64,000 bases of DNA from Terriglobia bacterium. Lineage in GTDB: Bacteria > Acidobacteriota > Terriglobia > Terriglobales > Acidobacteriaceae. Position numbers and translations under genes: made by a program. The stretch covers positions 1-64,000 of the forward strand of contig JAIQFO010000028.1 in assembly GCA_020073215.1 (NCBI GenBank). Direction: 5' to 3'. Of this stretch, positions 42,703 through 51,168 are shown piece after piece. The number at the start of each line of letters is the position of its first letter. Position 1 is the stretch's first letter. The notes beneath the pieces were generated by a model that ran no database searches, was not told the DNA's origin, and saw only the letters and a list, made by a program, of their open reading frames with translations.

Positions 42703-42901
42703 TGTCCCACCTCCAGATCAAAGTTTCTGGAGGGAATACGGATCCACCTCTGGCAAAGTTCCGCTGTGCCGCGCGCGCACTTCCCTTCTTCGGCAGAGCT
42801 GGCGTTAGCAGATTTTTCACCAGCAACTGCAAGATTCGGCAAACTTGCGCCACCACGCTCGCCCATCACCTTAACTAGTGGCCAGCGTCACAGACAGCGA
42901 G

Positions 42902-43043
42902 GCGGGATGGGGACACAATGTTGCTCGTGGCTCGGAGACCTGACTTTTCTTGGTCCCGACGCGCTCGGTAAAGCCGTTAGTTACCGAAGCGCCCGCAATT
43001 CTTGAAACCCGACGCAATCTCGGGAGGGTGCGTCGGGTTTTTT
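42902..43043 (+). ncRNA. Candidate structured small RNA
   Basis: A stretch of plus-strand stem-loops between two minus-strand genes that ends in a strong intrinsic terminator. Stem 1: CGG(A)GACC at 42933-42940 with GGTCCCG at 42952-42958. Stem 2: GCGCTCGGTAA (42961-42971) with TTACCGAAGCGC (42981-42992), 11 pairs and one bulged A. A possible closing helix joins GCGGG (42902-42906) to CCCGC (42992-42996), although it competes with the last pair of stem 2. The final stem is the terminator at 43008-43043. The 5' end is not defined and no promoter is convincing. I cannot match it to a known RNA family. Confidence 0.45.
43008..43043 (+). terminator. Rho-independent terminator without an upstream plus-strand gene
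   Basis: CCCGACGCA (43008-43016) pairs with TGCGTCGGG (43029-43037), then TTTTTT. No protein gene lies on the plus strand upstream, which implies a non-coding transcript. Confidence 0.9.
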
Positions 43044-43253
43044 ACTTTAGTCGGTTGGCACCCAGCCTGCAAAAGCAATACGAAACCAATGCCACACGAC
43101 AAGAGCTCAGGCTGGGAGTGCCGATTCGGAGATTGATCGTTGACGTAAGCAGGCGACTTCGCTCAAAACCCCAGTCGCGGGTCAGTGAGCGTAACCGCGA
43201 TTTTTCGCCAACTGTCCGAGAAAGTTTTTTGTCACGCGAAGCGAGCTGTTCTC

Positions 43254-43898
43254 TTAGGGTTCCTTGCAAACTTGAATCACGTTCCCTTCGCTGTCGCGGG
43301 TTTCGAAGAACTGGGTGTCACCCCCGTCTTGAATCGGTCCGACAGGCACGCCGCGGCTTGCGAGTTGCTCGTGCCCTTTCTTTAGCTTCTCGCAGAAGAT
43401 TACAGAGGCTAATGGCGATGGTCTATCGTAGCCCGCCTGTTCCACCTCGGCCTTAGCATTCAAAAGGATTGTGGGCGCGTCATGACCCGGAAGCTGCAAG
43501 GCCACATCAGAAGGAAGTGGGCAGTCCCAATCAGATGGCGCTTTTGCTACTTTGCAACCAAACGCCTCGATCCACCAACGCTTGGCACCTTCGACATCTG
43601 AGTAGGCGAGTGTTACTGAATCTGTATAGAACAGAGGCATAGCAGCCTTCCTGAGATGGTCCCCAAAGAACGTCTCGTATGCTTTGATTGCGATCTCTGT
43701 GACAGGCCCCAATCCCAACGGCGCGAAAAACACGCCGACTACGTATAGTGCCACGAGGATCGCCGTCATGGCTCCGAACAGAATGCCTAAGACCCGAGCC
43801 GAAAAAGAGTGTGGTGAGTGCTGCCAGAGCGGGAACCAAAGTAGGAATACGAGGAGGTAAGCAAGAAATGGCCCGATAACCCACAGCCTGACCTTCAT
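43254..43898 (-). CDS. VOC (glyoxalase-like) domain protein with an N-terminal membrane anchor
   Basis: A 214-residue protein. Two N-terminal hydrophobic helices (LWVIGPFLAYLLVFLLWFPL and VLGILFGAMTAILVALYVVG) precede a soluble VOC domain: FYTDSVTLAYSDVEGAKRWW, EAFGCKVAK, VALQLPGHDAPTILLNAKAE and FETRDSEGNVIQVCKEP. VOC domains usually bind a divalent metal with His/Glu ligands; the end motif E-x-R-D-x-x-G-N supports a bona fide fold. Function unknown. A GTG at 43913 would add five residues. Base composition seems a little less GC-rich than the flanks. Confidence 0.75.
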   Translation of the reverse strand: MKVRLWVIGPFLAYLLVFLLWFPLWQHSPHSFSARVLGILFGAMTAILVALYVVGVFFAPLGLGPVTEIAIKAYETFFGDHLRKAAMPLFYTDSVTLAYSDVEGAKRWWIEAFGCKVAKAPSDWDCPLPSDVALQLPGHDAPTILLNAKAEVEQAGYDRPSPLASVIFCEKLKKGHEQLASRGVPVGPIQDGGDTQFFETRDSEGNVIQVCKEP

Positions 43899-43979
43899 CT
43901 TGTCCGTGCGCACGGTTCACCGTCCGCCACCATTATGACGCGCTTCCGCTCTCACGTTGCAGTGATTGTTGAAATCAGG

Positions 43980-44130
43980 CGTGGCTGTTGAAAAACTCCT
44001 TCTCGCGAAATTCGCGAAAATAAAATTGCGTTAGGATGCGCTATAAGCGATCTTCTCGGGTCGGGTAGACATTTTCTATCCCCAAAATTCTGGCTGTTTC
44101 GGATGAAAAAGGAGTTTTTCAACAGCCACG
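43980..44130. mobile_element. MITE-like element with 22-bp terminal inverted repeats
   Basis: The ends at 43980-44001 and 44109-44130 are perfect inverted repeats (CGTGGCTGTTGAAAAACTCC plus two bases). The ~107-base interior is AT-richer than the surroundings and non-coding. GGCTGTTGAAAAACTC-type ends resemble those of several transposon families such as IS1182-like elements. No transposase is present and no target duplication is evident, so it is a non-autonomous or deleted element. Confidence 0.75.
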
Positions 44131-44730
44131 GGATTTTGCAACAGTGACGTGGGCTTTGCGCTGTAACTGATGACCGCACATCAAGATGTGACGTTCTTCA
44201 CTGACAGTACGCGCTCCTTCGTGTTTACATTTATATCGCCTCTTCGAAGAGCCGCAGTTCCCGCCCGTTGAGACGCACACCCCCTGAGGCGAACACCTGA
44301 GCCATCGTCAAGTCGAACAGGTTTTACATGGGCATTGTGGCAAAACAGCCTTGTATCGTCGTATTCCTGATGGTCCTCACCTTGGGTGCGTCTTTGGGTC
44401 TACCGGCAGAGGAAGTCTTGGACGATGTCTACGATGAATCCGAGGCCTTGCCTTCCGAAGTGTTTCCGCTGGGCTCGAACTCGTCGCCGCCGCTGTCCAC
44501 CACGACCACTCACGCAACACCGAATTCCCTACATCATGAACTTCGTCTTCCATCCCGGTTCTCCTCTGCCCGTGTGAGCGATACCGACGCACAGCAATCT
44601 GCCGATGCACGAGTCTCATTGGTACTCCTCTGCACTCGGCTCTGCTAGCAACTTCGGCTATCTCGCCTCGCTGACGAACCGTTCCACCACTTCTCACGGA
44701 CTAAAGACCCCTTTCTTAAAGGAGGATTTC
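44131..44730. other. Gene-free gap upstream of the HAF gene
   Basis: No intact gene. The minus strand around 44395-44500 reads in shifted frames as VVVVDSGGDEFEP and GLGFIVDIVQDF, reminiscent of a decayed histidine-kinase ATPase. The plus-strand frame at 44328-44648 is not protein-like beyond its first 25 residues. Confidence 0.45.
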
Positions 44731-45993
44731 ATGAAACGACTCGGCGCACTGACGTGCATTGCTGTGACTTTAATGGCTGTGCTGGTACTCACAGTTCCAC
44801 TGGCGGCGCAGGAATCGCAACCGCAGGCATCTACAACTCAACAATACACCGTCCAAGATCTCGGCACGCTGGGCGGTACATTCAGCTTCGCTTATGGCAT
44901 CACCAATAACGGCTCGGTTGCCGGCTTCTCGTATATGCCCGGCGACATGACGTGGCACGCCTTCCTGTGGCGAAAGGGCCTGATGACCGACCTCGGGACA
45001 CTGGGAGGTGCGAATAGCATACCCTGGGGGTCACGTCCCCTCAACGAGAAAAATGAGGTAGTAGGTTCCGCCGAAACTTCCACTCCAGATCCGTTTGGAG
45101 AAGATTTTTGCCGGTTCGGAACCTTCCTTACATGTGCTTCATTCTTGTGGAGAGACGGCGTGATGAGCGCACTTCCCACGCTTGGCGGGAACAACGGCAA
45201 CGCCGTCTCCATCAACAACAGGGGACAGGCGGCAGGAGGCGCGGAGAATCTCACCCTCGACGACTGCGGACTCCGATTGTTTCAACGTAAGCCTGTCATC
45301 TGGACCAAGGGCCAGATCGAGGAATTACCTACCTTGTCCGGTGACACCGTCGGGTTTGTCAATGGGATAAACGATCCCGGACAGGCTGTGGGCCTCTCGA
45401 CAAGTTGCACGGCTAGTCACGCCGTGCTCTGGGAAAGGGGTACGGTAACTTACCTTGGCAGTTTGGGAGGCAATGATAGCGGTAGCATGGGCATCAATAA
45501 CCGAGGTCAGGTATTCGGCTTCTCCTACCTCGCAGACAATATGACCTATCACGGATTCCGTTGGCAGAAAGGCATAGGAATGCAGGACTTGGAAACGCTG
45601 CCCGGGGATACCTATAGCGACGCTTGGGGAATTGACAACAAAGGCCGGGTGGTCGCCTCGTCGTGCGATGCAAGCTTCAACTGCCGCGCGGTTCTCTGGC
45701 AAGGCGGCATGATGACGGACCTCAATACCCTGATTCCTGCTGACTCCGGCTGGTTCTTGGTGGAGGCAGACGGGATCAACGCCCGAGGGGAGATTGTCGG
45801 GTTGGGCTGCACGGATGTTGAATGTCACGCTTTCTTGGCGACCCCGAAAGCGTCCGGGGCAGCATCTGACTCGCTCACCGCGCCAAGCAACAACCGGGCA
45901 AGGCCAACGGTGGTGCTGCCGGAAAATGTACGCAAGCTGCTTCAACAGCGACAAGGCGACCGGTTTGGAGTTGGACTGGTGAGACCACAGTAA
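44731..45993 (+). CDS. HAF-repeat extracellular protein
   Basis: A 420-residue exported protein. GGAGG precedes ATG 44731; signal peptide MKRLGALTCIAVTLMAVLVL with cleavage near AAQ. The mature part is built of about seven HAF-type repeats, each with a [LG]-[TS]-LGG block, an IN-x-x-G-x-[AV]-x-G turn and a W-x-x-G block: VQDLGTLGGTFSFAYGIT, HAFLWRKGLMTDLGTLGG, HAVLWERGTVTYLGSLGG, HGFRWQKGIG. The family is probably a beta-propeller; function unknown. Cysteines recur in the middle and may form disulfides. A terminator lies 55 bases downstream. Confidence 0.9.
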   Translation: MKRLGALTCIAVTLMAVLVLTVPLAAQESQPQASTTQQYTVQDLGTLGGTFSFAYGITNNGSVAGFSYMPGDMTWHAFLWRKGLMTDLGTLGGANSIPWGSRPLNEKNEVVGSAETSTPDPFGEDFCRFGTFLTCASFLWRDGVMSALPTLGGNNGNAVSINNRGQAAGGAENLTLDDCGLRLFQRKPVIWTKGQIEELPTLSGDTVGFVNGINDPGQAVGLSTSCTASHAVLWERGTVTYLGSLGGNDSGSMGINNRGQVFGFSYLADNMTYHGFRWQKGIGMQDLETLPGDTYSDAWGIDNKGRVVASSCDASFNCRAVLWQGGMMTDLNTLIPADSGWFLVEADGINARGEIVGLGCTDVECHAFLATPKASGAASDSLTAPSNNRARPTVVLPENVRKLLQQRQGDRFGVGLVRPQ

Positions 45994-46047
45994 GCGTTTG
46001 GGAGAATGGCCCGGTCGAAATAATTTGAAAGACTGTCAACAGCCCAT

Positions 46048-46076
46048 GCCGCCCGATGTCTGGGCGGCTTTTCTTT
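46048..46076 (+). terminator. Rho-independent terminator of the HAF gene
   Basis: GCCGCCC (46048-46054) pairs with GGGCGGC (46062-46068), followed by TTTTCTTT. Confidence 0.88.
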
Positions 46077-46225
46077 GCACCAAGTCGAAAATGGGAGCGC
46101 TAACTGTCGCAAACAGGCGATGACGCAAGCGTGCGCCGTTTATTCGCCCCCCCCACACGGGTTTGCCTGACCGTGGCAACCCCATCGGATATGACGGTGT
46201 GCAAGGCCAAGTCTTGGCTATCACA

Positions 46226-46270
46226 GCCAAATCCAATTACAAATTACCAATTACCAATCACAAATTCCGC
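46226..46270. repeat. AT-rich AATTACCAATTACCAATC repeat, family E, copy 2
   Basis: A string of AATTAC/CCAATTAC units; contains the TGA stop of the YihY gene (46258-46260). Confidence 0.75.
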
Positions 46271-47127
46271 AATATCCTTCGCGCCGACAGATGTGCCCCC
46301 GTCAGCAGCAGCATCCCCGACAGAAACGCCCAGAACATCAGGCTCACCGAAATGGCGAACGGCCCGTATACTTCGGCGAAGTTCAGCCGCGGCAAAGCGA
46401 AGATATACGCGTACTTCAGCGCCTCGGAGAGCAATCCCATGATCACCGCCGCCGGCAGCACTCCCCGAGCCGGCACCTTCCCGTTCGGCAACAGCCAGTA
46501 GACAAGAAAGAAGATGGCGATGCTGGCCAAAATTGAAAAGATCTTCATGGTCACAAAGCCCACCAGTTTCACATACCACTTCCCATAGCCGTGCAGCGCG
46601 CTCGTCACGATGGCAAGGTTTCCGGCAGTCAGCCCTACCGAGAGCAGGGCGAGCGATCCGCAGGCAAACACCAGCCCCAGCGACATCAACTGATTCCGCA
46701 CATAAGAGCGGTTGTTGCGAAATCCCCAGACCCGGTTCAGCGCAACTTCCAGCGGCAGAAAAATTCCCGTGGAAGTAATCAGCAGCATGGCCAGTGAGAA
46801 TACTTGCGCCCGATGGTGCGCGCTAACCAGCGCATTCAGGTTCCGTATGACGAACTCCTGCCCGGTCGGAACATAGTCGCGCAACAGGTTCTCGACCACG
46901 ACATACATCACCTGGGAATGAAACACGTACCGGATCAACGTCATCAGCAACAGCAGGAACGGGAAGAACGACAGAATGGAATTGGCGGCAACCGAAAATG
47001 CGAAAGTATGCACCTCGGTTCGGAGCAGGTAACGCGCCGTCGACCGCAGCAGTCCTTCGGCGGGAGCGGCGCGGAGTTCGGCCGCGCCTTTTTTGTCGGA
47101 AAGCTCGATAGGGGTGATCGAAGACAC
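46258..47127 (-). CDS. YihY/UPF0761-family inner-membrane protein (BrkB-like)
   Basis: A ~289-residue protein with six hydrophobic helices and the family marks AANSILSFFPFLLLLMTLIR, TSTGIFLPLEVALNRVWGFR, LALLSVGLTAGNLAIV, ALKYAYIF and YGPFAISVSLMFWAFLSGML. The family is widespread and of unknown biochemical role, despite the old ribonuclease BN and virulence-factor labels. The GTG at 47127 with GGGAAG upstream is chosen; a TTG at 47148 would add seven residues. The 3' end lies in a family E repeat. Confidence 0.9.
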   Translation of the reverse strand: MSSITPIELSDKKGAAELRAAPAEGLLRSTARYLLRTEVHTFAFSVAANSILSFFPFLLLLMTLIRYVFHSQVMYVVVENLLRDYVPTGQEFVIRNLNALVSAHHRAQVFSLAMLLITSTGIFLPLEVALNRVWGFRNNRSYVRNQLMSLGLVFACGSLALLSVGLTAGNLAIVTSALHGYGKWYVKLVGFVTMKIFSILASIAIFFLVYWLLPNGKVPARGVLPAAVIMGLLSEALKYAYIFALPRLNFAEVYGPFAISVSLMFWAFLSGMLLLTGAHLSARRILRNL

Positions 47128-47184
47128 TGGCTTCCCAAATATTAGCAAATACCGAAAGCCCCGGAGGGGCGACCGAACTTAGCC

Positions 47185-47230
47185 CAGCGCCGGGGTCCCC
47201 GGCACGCCCGGTTTTGGCGTGCTGGGGTGG
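47185..47230. repeat. Dispersed palindromic repeat, family G, copy 1
   Basis: CAGCGCCGGGGTCCCCGGCA and on to GCGTGCTGGGGTGG; repeated with few changes at 63259-63304. It contains two nested GC-rich hairpins. Confidence 0.85.
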
Positions 47231-47414
47231 AGGGCTTCAGCGCTGGGAAAGCGGAAAGAACGCTCCAAGTCCCGGAGGGACGGCCGAGTTCTCAGGCACA
47301 CGGTGAAGCGCTCCGCACCGCGAAATCAAGCGCAGCAGCGACTTGGTCCCAACTCCCAATACCTCTGTTTGACCCCCTGCGCCTCGCACCTTAGGATGAA
47401 GGCACCACTCCAAG

Positions 47415-50400
47415 ATGGCCAAACAGGTCTTTTACGATCCCTTGCAAGCGCGCTGGCGGCGGATTCGCCGCGTCGTCGACGCCGCCGCACTGGCTTTTTC
47501 TTTTCTGCTCATTTTTTTCATCTACAGTGCCCTCCGCAGCGAGCCTCTCCCCGACCTTTCCTGGCTCACGGAAAAGCGCCCCTACCACGCTCTGAAAGAA
47601 AAGGAAAAAGCGAAAGCCCGCGAGAAACGCCGCCTCGCCACTCTGGCCCGCACCGGACACCGCCACCAGTCCCGTAAAGCTCCTTCGCAACTCACCCTGA
47701 ACTCCGCTCAGGGCGTGCGCGCCGCCTTCTATGTTTCCTGGGACCCGGCCAGCTTCTCCTCCTTGCGCGAGTATGCCCGCCAGATCGACTTGCTCTTTCC
47801 CACCTGGTTGCAGGTGCTCAGTCCAGACGGACATCTGCAGGCCTCCGACCCCGAAACCAACACCATGTTCGACGTCGTCAAGGGACAAACTCTCCGTCCC
47901 GTCGATGACAAGGTGATGCCGTTTCTGAAGACGGAAGGCACAAACCTGGAAGTCTTTCCCGTGGTGCAGAACTTCGACGGCACCGACTTTGTTCCCGGCG
48001 TCGCCGCGTTCCTGAACAACCGCGAAGCCCGCGCCCGCTTTCGACGCGAGATCGTCCTTTTTCTTGCCACCGATCGCTACCGCGGTTTGATGGTCGACTT
48101 CGAATCGTTTCCCAAGAAGGCGCAACCCGGATACGTCGCTCTGCTGAACGAACTCTCCACCGACCTGCACGCCAAAGGACTGAAGCTCTACGTCAGCGTT
48201 CAGGTGCGCAACGAAGACTACAACTACAAGGCCATTTCCTCCGCCGTCGATGGCGTGGTCATCATGAATTACGACGAGCATTTCCCCGGAGGAACCCCCG
48301 GCCCCGTCGCCTCCCAGGATTGGTTCACGTCGAACCTTGAATCTGCCGTCAAGGAGATTCCAAAAGAGAAGCTCATCTGCGCCATAGGCAACTACGGCTA
48401 CGACTGGGTCGAGCGCCCGAAAAAAGGCAAACTGCCCCCCGGACTCGCCGACAAGAGCGTTTCCGTCCAGGAAGCCTGGATCGGCTCGCGCGACGCCGAA
48501 GAAGACGTCGATTTCGACGGCGACGCGCTCAACCCCCACTTCAGCTACCGTGACGACGATAACTTCCGCCACGATGTCTGGTTTCTCGACGCGGTGACGG
48601 CCCTGAACGAAATGCGTGCCGCCCAGACCTTTGGCATCCAGACCTTCGCCCTGTGGAGGCTGGGCGCCGAAGACCGCTCCCTCTGGCGGGTGTGGGATAC
48701 GCCCGGAGAAGCCAATGCCTCCGATCGCTTGAAAGACGTTCTTCCCGGCCAGGACGTCGATATGGAAGGCGAAGGCGAAATTCTGCACATCGAAGCGCGC
48801 CCCACCAACGGCGAACGCGACCTGACCATCGACAAGCAGACCGGACTCATCGACGGCGAAGACTTCAAGAGTCTGCCCGAGCCCTATCGCGTGGCGCGTT
48901 ACGGCGCCAGCAAAAACCAGCTCGCCATGACTTTCGACGATGGTCCCGATCCGCAGTGGACCACGAAAATCCTCGATGTCCTCAAGCGCGAGCGCGTGCC
49001 CGGAAGTTTCTTTCTAATCGGAATCCAGGCCGAGAAATTCCCCGGACTGACCCAGCGCATTTACCGCGAAGGTCATGAAATCGGCAACCACACCTTCACC
49101 CATCCCGATATCAGCTCCATCGGCACCGGCTACATGAAGGTGGAGTTGAACTTGACCGAGCGTTTGTTCGCCAGCCGCCTGGGCATTCGCACCATGCTCT
49201 TCCGTCCGCCCTACTCGGTCGATGCCGAGCCCGACACCGAAGACCAGGTGCGCCCGCTCGAACTCACCCAAAGCCTGGGCTACATCACCGTCGGCAACAA
49301 GATCGACACCAAGGACTGGAACGACGAGCCCGCTCTCTCCCCGCAGCAAATCGCCGCTCGCGTGCTCGACCACTTGCCGCCCTGCCAGCCGAACGACCAG
49401 ATGCAGTGCGGCAACATCATTCTCATGCACGATGGCGGTGGCAACCGGGAACGAACCGTACAGGCCCTCCCGCTGATCATCGACGGCGCCCGCGCCCGCG
49501 GCTTTGAATTCGTTCCCGTGTACAAGTTGATGGGCAAAACCAAAGCCGAGGTCATGCCTCCGCTCCCGCCCAACGAGTATTGGTCCGCGCGCCTGAATTG
49601 GATCGGCTTCTGGCTTTTCAGCGCCACCATGGCGGCCATAGTGTCGATCTTCTTCCTGGGTGATATTTTGATGACAGGCCGCCTGGTTTCGGTCGGAGTG
49701 CTCGCCATCTACGACCGTCTCCGCGCCCGTGTCTACGGAACGCCCGCTCAGATCGCCGCCTACCACCCCCAGGTCGCGGTTCTCATCCCCGCCTATAACG
49801 AGGAGAAGGTCATCGAGCGCACCATCCAGGGGGCGCTCGACTCCGACTATCCCAATCTGCGCGTAATCGTCATCGACGACGGATCCAAGGATCGCACTCT
49901 GGAAATAGCCCGCCGCGCCTTCGCCGCCGAAGAAGCCGCCGGGCGAGTATTGATCCTCACCAAGCCCAACAGCGGCAAAGCCGAGGCGCTGAACTTTGGA
50001 CTGAAACACATCGGCGATGCCGAACTTTTCGTGGGCATCGACGCCGATACCATCATCGCTCCCGATGCCATCGCCCGCCTCGTGCCCCATTTCCTCAATC
50101 CGAAAGTTGCAGCCGTCGCCGGCAATGCCAAAGTCGGCAACCGCGTCAACCTCTGGACGCGCTGGCAAGCGCTCGAATACATCACCAGCCAGAATTTCGA
50201 GCGTCGCGCCCTGAACACCATGGGCGCCGTAAGCGTGGTCCCGGGAGCCATTGGAGCCTGGCGCGTAGCTCCGGTTCGCGAAGCCGGTGGCTTCCATGTG
50301 GACACCGTAGCCGAAGACGCCGATCTCACCATGGCGCTGCTGCGCAACGGCTATCGCGTCGAATACGAAGACCGCGCGCTCGCCTTCACCGAAGCTCCAA

Positions 50401-50930
50401 CCAGCGCCAGTACGCTTATGCGGCAGCGCTTCCGCTGGTCGTTCGGAATTCTGCAGGCCGTCTTCAAGCATCGCGCCGTCTTCGCGCGCAAAGGTGCTTT
50501 AGGTTTCGTCGCCCTTCCCAACATCCTCATCTTTCAGATCCTGCTCCCCCTGGTCTCCCCCTTCATCGACGTCATGTTTGCCGTCGGCGTGATCTGGTAT
50601 TTCATCCAGAAGTTTTTCCATCCTGATTCCACCGATCCCGCCAGCTTCCAGCGTCTGCTGATCTTCTTCGTCGCGTTCCTGGTCATCGATTTCCTCGCCT
50701 CGGCCATCGCCTTCGCCCTGGAGCGCCGCCAGCCCGAAGCCCGCGAAGACGCCTGGCTGCTGAGCCAGGTATGGTTGCAGCGCTTCGCTTATCGCCAGGT
50801 CTTTTCCATCGTCCTGTTCCGCACCCTGAAGCGCGCCATCCAAGGCCGTCCCTTCGCCTGGGACAAACTAGATCGCACCGCCGCCGTAAAATACGTCCCC
50901 GCCGAACACCGCGATTCAGTCAAAGTCTGA
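47415..50930 (+). CDS. Trifunctional-looking membrane protein: GH18-like domain, NodB deacetylase and GT2 glycosyltransferase
   Basis: 1171 residues. N-terminal helix (about 24-42, ALAFSFLLIFFIYSALR) and a charged linker, then a GH18-type hydrolase-like domain (about 98-400) with GLMVDFESFP (acid E230 by position), VVIMNYDEHFPG and ICAIGNYGYDW. Residues ~500-710 are a NodB polysaccharide deacetylase: MTFDDGPDPQW (DD at 508-509), IGNHTFTHPDIS, FRPPYSVDAEPD. After a helix near 727-755 comes a GT2 processive synthase domain (VLIPAYNEEKVIER at 789, DDGSKDR, GIDADT, TVAEDAD near 965, QRFRW near 1002) and C-terminal helices. The combination suggests synthesis plus trimming or deacetylation of an exported beta-linked aminosugar polymer. 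Monocistronic. Confidence 0.9.
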   Translation: MAKQVFYDPLQARWRRIRRVVDAAALAFSFLLIFFIYSALRSEPLPDLSWLTEKRPYHALKEKEKAKAREKRRLATLARTGHRHQSRKAPSQLTLNSAQGVRAAFYVSWDPASFSSLREYARQIDLLFPTWLQVLSPDGHLQASDPETNTMFDVVKGQTLRPVDDKVMPFLKTEGTNLEVFPVVQNFDGTDFVPGVAAFLNNREARARFRREIVLFLATDRYRGLMVDFESFPKKAQPGYVALLNELSTDLHAKGLKLYVSVQVRNEDYNYKAISSAVDGVVIMNYDEHFPGGTPGPVASQDWFTSNLESAVKEIPKEKLICAIGNYGYDWVERPKKGKLPPGLADKSVSVQEAWIGSRDAEEDVDFDGDALNPHFSYRDDDNFRHDVWFLDAVTALNEMRAAQTFGIQTFALWRLGAEDRSLWRVWDTPGEANASDRLKDVLPGQDVDMEGEGEILHIEARPTNGERDLTIDKQTGLIDGEDFKSLPEPYRVARYGASKNQLAMTFDDGPDPQWTTKILDVLKRERVPGSFFLIGIQAEKFPGLTQRIYREGHEIGNHTFTHPDISSIGTGYMKVELNLTERLFASRLGIRTMLFRPPYSVDAEPDTEDQVRPLELTQSLGYITVGNKIDTKDWNDEPALSPQQIAARVLDHLPPCQPNDQMQCGNIILMHDGGGNRERTVQALPLIIDGARARGFEFVPVYKLMGKTKAEVMPPLPPNEYWSARLNWIGFWLFSATMAAIVSIFFLGDILMTGRLVSVGVLAIYDRLRARVYGTPAQIAAYHPQVAVLIPAYNEEKVIERTIQGALDSDYPNLRVIVIDDGSKDRTLEIARRAFAAEEAAGRVLILTKPNSGKAEALNFGLKHIGDAELFVGIDADTIIAPDAIARLVPHFLNPKVAAVAGNAKVGNRVNLWTRWQALEYITSQNFERRALNTMGAVSVVPGAIGAWRVAPVREAGGFHVDTVAEDADLTMALLRNGYRVEYEDRALAFTEAPTSASTLMRQRFRWSFGILQAVFKHRAVFARKGALGFVALPNILIFQILLPLVSPFIDVMFAVGVIWYFIQKFFHPDSTDPASFQRLLIFFVAFLVIDFLASAIAFALERRQPEAREDAWLLSQVWLQRFAYRQVFSIVLFRTLKRAIQGRPFAWDKLDRTAAVKYVPAEHRDSVKV

Positions 50931-50947
50931 GCCAGGTAGAAAATCAC

Positions 50948-51063
50948 GTAGGGACAGCCGCCCCCGGCTGTCCAGGCGAGCGAGGCTCGCTGCCTGCAAG
51001 GGCTTCGTATCAGGGCATCGCTTCAGCGATGCCGAAAAGGCCGCCACTCAGGCGCCCCTTTAG
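50948..51063. repeat. Dispersed repeats, families H and I
   Basis: 50948-50975 begins GTAGGGACAGCCGCCCCC (family H, cf. 32110). 51007-51063 begins TTCGTATCAGGGCATCGC (family I, cf. 31255) and continues through CGGCC / GGCGCCCCTTTAGGGGC hairpins. No gene. Confidence 0.75.
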
Positions 51064-51168
51064 GGGCTGGCCAGCAGGGGCAGACTCAAAGACCCGCTCC
51101 TTGCCTCCTCGTGATCTCGCCCATTGACATCCGCACGCCAGAGGGTGTGTTGTAAGAATGACACCAAC

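Larger units (their letters stand above)
42703..43253. other. 551-base gap between two minus-strand genes
   Basis: Contains the candidate small RNA and terminator described separately (42902-43043). The remainder (43044-43253) has no credible gene; frames on both strands are Arg/Ser-rich and unstructured. Confidence 0.6.

Noticed and set aside
43055..43073. Sigma-54 promoter-like TTGGCACCCAGCCTGC
   Set aside because: Spacing of GG and GC fits, but no plus-strand gene lies downstream and one such match is expected by chance in 64 kb.
42950..43456. 168-residue plus-strand frame
   Set aside because: Runs through the terminator and antisense of the VOC gene; Arg/Ser-rich shadow.
44328..44648. 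106-residue plus-strand frame with a hydrophobic start
   Set aside because: After ~25 residues it becomes Ser/Thr/Pro noise; no ribosome-binding site; overlaps the possible ATPase relic.
47391..48788. 465-residue minus-strand frame
   Set aside because: Antisense to the GH18-like domain of the large fusion protein; Val/Gly-rich shadow without homology cues.
49014..50471. 485-residue minus-strand frame
   Set aside because: Antisense to the deacetylase and GT2 domains, whose catalytic motifs are intact.
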